Of a DNA stretch of 12,464 nt, positions 7,507-12,464 are shown piece after piece. Below the pieces are notes generated by a model. It made no database searches and was not told the origin of the DNA. It worked only from the letters and a program-made list of their open reading frames with translations. Origin of the DNA: an uncultured Pseudomonadota bacterium (lineage in GTDB: Bacteria; Pseudomonadota; Gammaproteobacteria; Burkholderiales; Casimicrobiaceae); contig CALFEY010000067.1 of NCBI GenBank assembly GCA_937958295.1, forward strand, positions 1 to 12,464, written 5' to 3'. Numbering within the stretch: the stretch's first letter is position 1; each line of letters begins with the position of its first letter. The position numbers and the translations under genes were made by a program.

Positions 7507-7596
7507 AGAAGGGCCTCGAAGCAGTCCTCCCCGTTCCGGATCTCCGCCGTCGTTGCGATGGGCGCGCGTTGGCGCGGCCTCGCGGATGAGGACATC

Positions 7597-8871
7597 ATGG
7601 AATCGCTTTACCGTTTCGCGCGCCGCAACTTCAAGGGACTCTGGCGCTCGCCCGACTTCCGGCGCCTGTGGGTGACTCTCACGGTCACCTCCTTCGGCGC
7701 GCAGGTCACCAACCTCGCGCTGCCGCTTACCGCCGCGCTCCTCCTGCACGCCACCCCGTTGCAGATGGGGATCCTGGTGGCGCTCGAGACCCTCCCCTTC
7801 GCGCTCGTGTCGCTGCACGCGGGGGTGCTGCTCGACCGCGTGCGCAAGCTGCCAGTGGTGATCGCCTGCAACTTCGCCCGCGGCGCCGCCCTGCTCGCGA
7901 TCCCGCTCGCCGCCTTCACGCACACGCTGTCCATCGAGCTCATGTACTTGGTGGGGTTCTTCTGCGGCGTGCAGAACGTGATCGGCGGGGCGGCCTACCA
8001 GGTGCTCTTGGCGCAGATGGCCGGACGGAAGCGTCTCGTGGAAGCGAATGCCAAGATCGCGCTGGGCGAGACGTCGGCGGCGCTCGTAGGCCCGGGGCTC
8101 GCGGGCGGTCTCATCCAGGTGCTCACCGCGCCGTTTGCCATCCTGCTCGATGCGCTCGCATTCCTGTTCTCCGGCCTCGTCCTGCGCCGCATGGAGGTGC
8201 GCAACGACGTGGCGCACCAGGGGACGCACGCGCCGGTGCTCCGCCAGATCGCTGAGGGCCTGAAGCTCGTGGTGCGCAACCGCACGCTCTTTGCGCTCGC
8301 GTGGCTCTCCGGACTATGGCAGTTCCTGCACCACATGCAGATCGCGGTGCTCATCCTGTTCGCCACGCGGGAGCTTGGACTGTCGGCGGGCGCGATCGGC
8401 GTCGTCTACATGGCGGGCGGATTGGGCTGCGTAGCGGCAGCCGCGAGCGCGCAGCGTCTGTCCGCGCGCTTCGGCGTGGGGCCGGTGATCGTGCACGGGC
8501 TCATCCTCACGGCGCTCGCGTGGCAGGCCTTCGGCCTCGTGGGCGGGCCGGTGTGGGCCGCCACGCTGCTCCTCGGTGCGGCGATGCTGGTGTTCGACTT
8601 CGGCGGCGTGCTGTACGGCATCAACTACCTGGCACTGCGGCAGGCGATCACGCCCGACCGCCTGCTCGGGCGGATGACCGCGACGATGCGCTTCCTTTCG
8701 GTGGCGATGGCGCCGCTCGGCTCGCTCGTGGGCGGGGTGCTCGCCACCGTGATCGGCTTGCGCGGGACGCTCCTGACCGTGGGCGCGCTCGGGCTCATGC
8801 TGGCCGTGGCGGCCGTGCTGTGGTCGCCCGTGCGCCGGCACCATGCGCTGCCGGCCGTGGTGGCGGAATAG
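7597..8871 (+). CDS. MFS transporter, MFS_3/EntS-like efflux permease
   Basis: This 424-residue inner-membrane protein has about 12 hydrophobic segments (roughly 24-50, 56-78, 86-107, 113-133, 156-176, 178-196, 231-256, 263-283, 295-316, 318-347, 365-388 and 390-409). It has a motif-A-like loop, GVLLDRVRK (76-84), between the second and third segments. RLVEANAKI (146-154), GPGLAGGL (165-172) and ITPDRLLGRM (351-360) are typical of the MFS_3 branch that includes the enterobactin exporter EntS and macrolide efflux proteins. Proton-driven export of a small hydrophobic or siderophore-like compound is the family expectation; the substrate is unknown. I chose the ATG at 7597, preceded by GAGGA four bases away, over an in-frame ATG at 7558 that lacks a ribosome-binding site. 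The TPR gene follows after 41 bases. Confidence 0.9.
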   Translation: MESLYRFARRNFKGLWRSPDFRRLWVTLTVTSFGAQVTNLALPLTAALLLHATPLQMGILVALETLPFALVSLHAGVLLDRVRKLPVVIACNFARGAALLAIPLAAFTHTLSIELMYLVGFFCGVQNVIGGAAYQVLLAQMAGRKRLVEANAKIALGETSAALVGPGLAGGLIQVLTAPFAILLDALAFLFSGLVLRRMEVRNDVAHQGTHAPVLRQIAEGLKLVVRNRTLFALAWLSGLWQFLHHMQIAVLILFATRELGLSAGAIGVVYMAGGLGCVAAAASAQRLSARFGVGPVIVHGLILTALAWQAFGLVGGPVWAATLLLGAAMLVFDFGGVLYGINYLALRQAITPDRLLGRMTATMRFLSVAMAPLGSLVGGVLATVIGLRGTLLTVGALGLMLAVAAVLWSPVRRHHALPAVVAE

Positions 8872-8874
8872 AAT
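8869..8874 (+). promoter_or_regulatory. Candidate -10 element overlapping the MFS stop codon
   Basis: TAGAAT begins with the TAG stop of the MFS gene and ends 38 bases before the TPR start. No -35 is evident. It could give the TPR-lyase pair its own promoter; a stop codon can produce the first three bases by chance. Confidence 0.3.
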
Positions 8875-8912
8875 GCGCCGCCCATCGCGATCCTGCGGTA
8901 GCCTTGGTGCCG

Positions 8913-9614
8913 ATGAGATGCCTCGCCTTGCTGTCGACCGCTCGCGCGCCGCTCCGTCCCGGTGCGGCGCGCTCGCTGCGCGCCGCCGCGGCGGCGCTCG
9001 TGTTTGCCTCGGCCCTGACGACGGCCGCGGCGGAGGACATCGCCGATCGCACGCAGGCCACGCGCGCGGTGACCGCCGAGCGGCCCTCCGAGCGGCTGGC
9101 GGGCCTGCTGTGGTTCGTGGAGAACGGCACCGCTGCCGACGACAAGGCCGTGCTGCCGCTGTTGAGCGACGATGAGCCGCGCGTGCGCGAGCTCGCCGAG
9201 CAGGGCGTGTGGGCGCTGTGGAGCCGCTCGGGGGACGCCGCCACCGATGCCTTGATGGGGCGTGGCATGACCGAGCTCGGCGCGCGCCGCTTCGCCGCCG
9301 CCATCGCGACGTACACCGAGGTGATCCGCCGCGACCCGGCCTTTGCCGAGGGCTGGAACAAGCGCGCCACGGTGTACTTCCTCGCCGGCGACTATGCGAA
9401 GTCGCTCGCCGATTGCGCGGAGGTGCTCAAGCGCAATCCCTTCCACTTCGGCGCGCTCGCCGGCTACGGCCAGATCTTCTTCCAGCAGAAGCGCTACGAT
9501 CGTGCCATCGAATACTGGCAGCGAGCGCTCGACGTGAATCCCAATCTCTCGCTTGCCGGCAACATCGAGGTCGCGCGCAAGCTGCGCGCGGCCGGGCAGA
9601 AGAACGCCACGTGA
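8913..9614 (+). CDS. Exported HEAT/TPR-repeat protein
   Basis: This 233-residue protein has a long, arginine-rich N-terminus and then a hydrophobic alanine-rich stretch (about 24-40, likely cut AAA|ED), which points to export to the periplasm. Residues 75-105 (DDKAVLPLLSDDEPRVRELAEQ at its core) look like one HEAT-type helical pair. Residues 112-211 form about three TPR units, with recognisable Ala/Tyr/Pro spacing in FAAAIATYTEVIRRDP, YAKSLADCAEVLKRNP and YDRAIEYWQRALDVNP. TPR proteins are scaffolds for protein-protein contacts; no enzymatic motif is visible and the partner is unknown. The start has no clear ribosome-binding site, and GTG at 8907 is an alternative. Its TGA shares one base with the ATG of the lyase-family gene, so the two are probably co-translated. 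Confidence 0.85.
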   Translation: MRCLALLSTARAPLRPGAARSLRAAAAALVFASALTTAAAEDIADRTQATRAVTAERPSERLAGLLWFVENGTAADDKAVLPLLSDDEPRVRELAEQGVWALWSRSGDAATDALMGRGMTELGARRFAAAIATYTEVIRRDPAFAEGWNKRATVYFLAGDYAKSLADCAEVLKRNPFHFGALAGYGQIFFQQKRYDRAIEYWQRALDVNPNLSLAGNIEVARKLRAAGQKNAT

Positions 9615-10510
9615 TGCGCGATCCGGATGTGCGCCGCACGTGGCTCTTCGGTCCCGGGGCGCCGGGTACGGCGCGCGCCGCACTGCGCGACAGCGGCGCG
9701 GACGCGCTCATCCTCGATCTGGAGGACTTCACCCCGGCGCCGCTGCGCGCGGTGGCGCGGGCGGATCTCGGCCCGCTCTTGGCGAGCTGGCGCGCCGCCG
9801 GCTGCATGACGTGCGTGCGCATCAATGCGCTCGACGCCGACGGCCCGGCCGACCTCGCGGCCGCGATGCACGCGTACGCCGACGTGATCGCCTATCCCAT
9901 GGCCGCGAGCGCCGCACAGATGCGCGACCTCGACGCTGCCATCGAGTGGCACGAGCGCGAGCTCGGGCGCGCGCCCGGCTCGATCGAGATCCTGCCGGTG
10001 TGCGAGACGGCGCGCGGGGTGCTCGACGTGCGGGAGATTGCCGCCGGAAGCGCGCGCGTGCGCGCGGCGCTGCTCGGTGCCGAGGACCTCGCGGCCGACC
10101 TCGGCGCCGAGCGCAGCCCCGAGGCGGTGGAGCTCGATCACGCGCGGCGCCACTTCGTGGTGGCCTGCCGCGCGGCGGGCATCGAGCCGATCGATGCGCC
10201 GTACACCTTCAGCGATGCCGAAGGCGCGGCGCGCGAGACCCGCTACGCCCGCAGGCTCGGCTACCGCAGCAAGGCCGTGGTGCGCGCTGACCATGCGGCG
10301 GCGATCAATGCCGCGCTCACGCCCACCGCGGACGAGGTGGGGCGCGCCTCCGGCATGGCGGCCGCGTTCGACGCCGCGCGGGCGCGAGGAGAGGAGCGCG
10401 CCCTCTTCGACGGCCTGTGGGTGGAAGTGCCCACGTACCGCAACGCCCTGCGGCTCATCGAGCGGGCACGCCGGCTCGCGGCGCTCGAGCGCGGACCCGG
10501 AACGGCGTGA
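9614..10510 (+). CDS. HpcH/HpaI aldolase/citrate lyase (CitE-like) family protein
   Basis: This 298-residue protein has the CitE-like TIM-barrel signatures: ILDLEDFTP (33-41), VRIN with Arg69 (68-71), ILPVCETARGVLDVREIA (126-143, Glu131 as metal ligand) and LLGAEDLAADLG (153-164, Asp158 as metal ligand). Relatives cleave or form C-C bonds in acyl-CoA or keto-acid substrates such as malyl-CoA, citramalyl-CoA or citryl thioesters, using Mg2+. The usual GKxxIHPxQ segment near the C-terminus is here SKAVVRADH (219-227), so the family's His-Pro is replaced by Arg-Ala; the following INAALTPTADEV still aligns. Activity may therefore differ. No citrate lyase alpha or gamma subunit is nearby, which argues against CitE of a lyase complex. 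It overlaps the TPR gene by one base and is followed at once by a hairpin. Confidence 0.88.
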   Translation: MRDPDVRRTWLFGPGAPGTARAALRDSGADALILDLEDFTPAPLRAVARADLGPLLASWRAAGCMTCVRINALDADGPADLAAAMHAYADVIAYPMAASAAQMRDLDAAIEWHERELGRAPGSIEILPVCETARGVLDVREIAAGSARVRAALLGAEDLAADLGAERSPEAVELDHARRHFVVACRAAGIEPIDAPYTFSDAEGAARETRYARRLGYRSKAVVRADHAAAINAALTPTADEVGRASGMAAAFDAARARGEERALFDGLWVEVPTYRNALRLIERARRLAALERGPGTA

Positions 10511-10535
10511 CGTCCCGGGAGCGGCGGCCGGGACG
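10511..10535 (+). terminator. GC-rich hairpin after the lyase-family gene
   Basis: CGTCCCGG (10511-10518), a 9-base loop, and CCGGGACG (10528-10535) form a perfect 8-bp stem starting at the base after the TGA. There is no T-tract, so it is at best a non-canonical terminator or a 3'-end stability element, but its position fits the end of the MFS-TPR-lyase group. Confidence 0.45.
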
Positions 10536-10582
10536 GTCTCGGGCGCTCCTGGGGTAAACACGGTAACTGCCGCAATTCCGGC

Positions 10583-10588
10583 TAGAAT
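10583..10588 (+). promoter_or_regulatory. Candidate -10 element for the metallo-hydrolase gene
   Basis: TAGAAT lies 56 bases before the ATG at 10645, just after an A/T-richer patch containing the close repeats GGTAAAC and GGTAACT (about 10553-10567). No strong -35 is visible. It resembles the elements at 7143-7148 and 8869-8874. Confidence 0.4.
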
Positions 10589-10644
10589 CCCTGCGCCGCA
10601 TCCTCGTGCGTGCGACTGAAAAAATTTCCGTCCCCGGGAGCTCC

Positions 10645-11628
10645 ATGGACAGGATCAAGCTTGCCTTCGGTGTCGCCGCGGCGCTCCTTTGCGCCGCCTG
10701 CGCCGCTCCTTCCCCCCAGCAGGCCGGTCCCGGAGCGGTCAAGGTCACACCGCTCGGTAGCCACGACGGCGAGTTCTGCGCACAGGATCGCGCCCTCGTC
10801 TTCGAAGATCCGGACGGCACGCGCATCCTCTACGACGCCGGCAACACCGTGCGCGGCGCCAACGACCCGCGCTTGGGCAAGATCGACGCCGTGCTCCTCA
10901 CCCACGTGCACGGTGACCACCTGGGTGCGGGCCACGCGCCCGCCGCCAATGCCGGAACGTGCGCCCGTCCCGAGACCGGCGTATCGGCGGTGCCCAATTC
11001 CAATACCGTGAACATCGCGGTGGCGAAGAAGGCCAGGCTCATGGTGGGCAGCGACATGAATACCTTCCTCGCGGCCAAGGTGCGCGCGGCCGGGGGGGAC
11101 CCGGCGAGCGTGCAGGTCGTGCGCTTCGGGGCGTCGGGCAAGATCGGCGGCGTCAAGGTCGCCACCGTGCCGGCGGTGCACTCCAACGGCGTCTCGCCCG
11201 ACTTCCTCGAGAAGGGACTGGGCGACACCATGCGCGCGAACGGCCTCCTCGCCCACGTGGGCGATGCCACGGGCTACGTCCTCACGTTCAGCAACGGGCT
11301 CGTGGTGTACCTGTCCGGCGATACGGGCATCACCGCCGACCAGGACGCGGTGGTGCGCCGTCACTACAAGGCGAGTCTCGCCGTGATCAACATCAGCGAC
11401 ACGTTCGTCACGGGTCCCACGGAGGCGGCGTTCGTGATCAACGAGCTCGTGAAACCGGCGAGCGCGATCGCGTCGCATGCCAACGAAGCGGCCACCGAGC
11501 GCGGGCGCGTGGTGCCCAACTCGCGCACCGACGCGTTCATCAAGGCCACGGCGGTGCCGGTGCATGTCCCGCGCAGCGGAGTCACGATGGCCTTCGACGG
11601 CGGCGGGCGCTGCACGGCGGGCTGCTAG
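10645..11628 (+). CDS. Secreted metallo-beta-lactamase-fold hydrolase (UlaG-like)
   Basis: This 327-residue protein has a full set of metal ligands for the metallo-beta-lactamase fold: THVHGDH (His87, His89, Asp91, His92), His179 in PAVHSNG, Asp226 in YLSGDTG and His278 in ASHANE. The layout is that of UlaG-like metal-dependent hydrolases, which include lactonases and phosphodiesterases; the substrate is not predictable. The N-terminus (MDRIKLAFGV, then an Ala/Leu-rich stretch) is a signal peptide ending in LLCAAC. Cys19 could be lipid-modified, but Cys at -3 is not a standard lipobox residue, so a plain Sec signal is also possible. I chose the ATG at 10645, preceded by GGGAG at 10636-10640, over an upstream in-frame GTG at 10606 because the signal peptide begins here. 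It converges with astB, with 15 bases between the stops. Confidence 0.88.
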   Translation: MDRIKLAFGVAAALLCAACAAPSPQQAGPGAVKVTPLGSHDGEFCAQDRALVFEDPDGTRILYDAGNTVRGANDPRLGKIDAVLLTHVHGDHLGAGHAPAANAGTCARPETGVSAVPNSNTVNIAVAKKARLMVGSDMNTFLAAKVRAAGGDPASVQVVRFGASGKIGGVKVATVPAVHSNGVSPDFLEKGLGDTMRANGLLAHVGDATGYVLTFSNGLVVYLSGDTGITADQDAVVRRHYKASLAVINISDTFVTGPTEAAFVINELVKPASAIASHANEAATERGRVVPNSRTDAFIKATAVPVHVPRSGVTMAFDGGGRCTAGC

Positions 11629-11643
11629 GGTCCGGACAGGTCC

Positions 11644-12464
11644 CTACGCGCGCTGAAAGGGATAGACGGCCGGCAGGCGCAGGAGTTGCGTGAGCTCGTC
11701 GAGCGCGCGGCGCGACTCGTCGAGCAGCGCGGGATCGGCGAGGTCCGCCGGAGCGAGGGTCTCGCGGTAGTGGCGGCGAATCCATGCCTCGAGCGCCTGC
11801 GCGAGCGTGTCGTCGACGAAGACGTTGGCGCCGATCGCTGCGCGCTCCCTGGCGGTGAGCGGCACGCGCAGGCGCAGGCAGGCGGGCCCGCCGCCGTTGC
11901 GCATGCTCTGCCGCAGGTCGAAGGTGACCATCTCGCGAATGGGACCGCCGCTCGTCACGAGCGCGCGGAGATAGGCCGCCACGCGCGCGTTCTCGCGGCA
12001 TTCGGCGGGAGCCACCAGCAGCATGCCGCCGTCCGCGAGCGGGAGCAGCTGGCTGTTGAAGAGGTAGGTGCCCACCGCGTCGCCGAGCGGGATATCGCTG
12101 GCGCTCACGACCACCGCGGACAGGGTTCCCTCGCTGCGCCGGGCGAGGTCGGCGAGGGCACCGGTCATGTTGAGCCATGCGTTCTCGTGGCAGAAGAGCA
12201 CGCGCCCCTCGCCGACGGCAATGACGTCGTTGTGGAACACGCCGGCGTCGATGGCGGCGGGGTCCTGCTGCACGAACACGCTCCGCTCGGCCGCGAGGCC
12301 GTGGCGGCGCGCGATCGCCTGCGACGCCTCGAGCGCTTGCCGTGCCGGAAACAGGTGGGGGGCGGGGCCGCCGCCGTAGGCCCGCCGACCGTAGGCGAAG
12401 ATATCGATGCCGCGCCCCTGCGCATCGACGAGCCGCGTGTGGTTGGCGGCCCCTTCGTCGCCGG
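11644..12464 (-). CDS. astB: N-succinylarginine dihydrolase AstB (5' partial)
   Basis: The 272 visible residues are the C-terminal part of AstB, which hydrolyses N2-succinylarginine to N2-succinylornithine, CO2 and two NH3 in the arginine succinyltransferase (AST) pathway in the cytoplasm. The catalytic triad described for E. coli AstB (Glu174, His248, Cys365) is all present: Glu3 in GDEGAANHTRL, His77 in GVFHNDVIAVG and Cys195 in MRNGGGPACLRLRV. The spacings (74 and 118 residues) match E. coli (74 and 117). The C-terminus YPFQRA is also typical. About 170 N-terminal residues lie beyond the window edge. In ast operons astE commonly follows astB; here the next gene is convergent, so astB ends its transcription unit and astE must be elsewhere if present. 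Confidence 0.96.
   Translation of the reverse strand, partial: GDEGAANHTRLVDAQGRGIDIFAYGRRAYGGGPAPHLFPARQALEASQAIARRHGLAAERSVFVQQDPAAIDAGVFHNDVIAVGEGRVLFCHENAWLNMTGALADLARRSEGTLSAVVVSASDIPLGDAVGTYLFNSQLLPLADGGMLLVAPAECRENARVAAYLRALVTSGGPIREMVTFDLRQSMRNGGGPACLRLRVPLTARERAAIGANVFVDDTLAQALEAWIRRHYRETLAPADLADPALLDESRRALDELTQLLRLPAVYPFQRA

Larger units (their letters stand above)
7115..7596. other. 482-base divergent intergenic region
   Basis: This lies between the start of the serine hydrolase (minus) and the start of the MFS gene (plus). It holds a minus-strand -10-like element at 7143-7148, a plus-strand promoter candidate at 7226-7255, a C-rich and purine-poor stretch at about 7276-7325, a possible 45-codon ORF at 7326-7463 and a strong hairpin at 7473-7506. 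The small ORF starts MSRSLHRRIAASLP and ends in VIVK; it has mostly G/C third positions but no Shine-Dalgarno sequence and no family I recognise, so I do not call it a gene. No known riboswitch class is recognisable. Confidence 0.6.

Noticed and set aside
7558..7596. An earlier ATG for the MFS gene adding 13 residues.
   Set aside because: No Shine-Dalgarno sequence precedes it, whereas GAGGA precedes the ATG at 7597 and MFS_3 homology begins after that point.
7146..7598. A 150-codon minus-strand open frame across the divergent spacer.
   Set aside because: It overlaps the leader and start of the MFS gene, has no ribosome-binding site, and spans the palindromic hairpin; most likely non-coding.
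10553..10567. Close direct repeat GGTAAAC/GGTAACT as a possible operator.
   Set aside because: It is too short and imperfect to claim a binding site without comparative data; mentioned only as context for the -10 element.
10606..10644. A GTG start 13 codons upstream for the metallo-hydrolase.
   Set aside because: It lies just 17 bases after the -10-like element, lacks a ribosome-binding site, and would put 13 polar residues ahead of a good signal peptide.
11629..11643. The 15-base convergent gap, checked for a bidirectional terminator.
   Set aside because: It contains only a short TCCGGA palindrome and no stem-loop with a T-tract.

Overview
The window is very GC-rich, densely coded DNA whose proteins look most like those of a betaproteobacterium (Burkholderiales or a near relative). 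This lineage call is inferred from composition, gene families and the short TAGAAT elements before several starts; no rRNA or marker gene is present to confirm it. There is no sign of phage, IS element, CRISPR array, tRNA or rRNA, and composition looks even throughout.

Left block (2-5914, + strand): the 3' end of a thiol peroxidase of the glutathione peroxidase family runs by a 1-base stop/start overlap into three tandem paralogous genes. Each encodes a secreted, roughly 600-residue extracytoplasmic solute-binding protein of the SBP_bac_5 (OppA/DppA) family. They are joined by 1-base and 4-base overlaps, so the four genes look like one translationally coupled operon. No permease or ATPase gene lies beside them. 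The paralogues differ at the pocket position where OppA and DppA hold the peptide amino group: the third keeps an Asp, the first two have Thr or Ser. This block is the most unusual part of the window.

Middle: a convergent Tat-exported serine hydrolase of the class C beta-lactamase type (7114-5960, minus strand). A 482-base divergent spacer follows, with a candidate promoter, a possible small ORF and a strong 14-bp hairpin. Then come, on the + strand, an MFS_3/EntS-like efflux permease (7597-8871), a secreted HEAT/TPR-repeat protein (8913-9614) and a HpcH/HpaI (CitE-like) lyase family protein (9614-10510) coupled by overlap to the TPR gene.

Right: after a hairpin and a -10-like element, a secreted UlaG-type metallo-beta-lactamase-fold hydrolase (10645-11628) faces the 3' two-thirds of astB (minus strand, cut by the window edge), which encodes succinylarginine dihydrolase of the arginine succinyltransferase pathway. 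The two genes converge with 15 bases between their stops.

Taken together the window mixes envelope and nutrient-scavenging functions (binding proteins, exported hydrolases, efflux, arginine catabolism) with no single pathway tying them together. The triple binding-protein operon is the feature that most merits follow-up.
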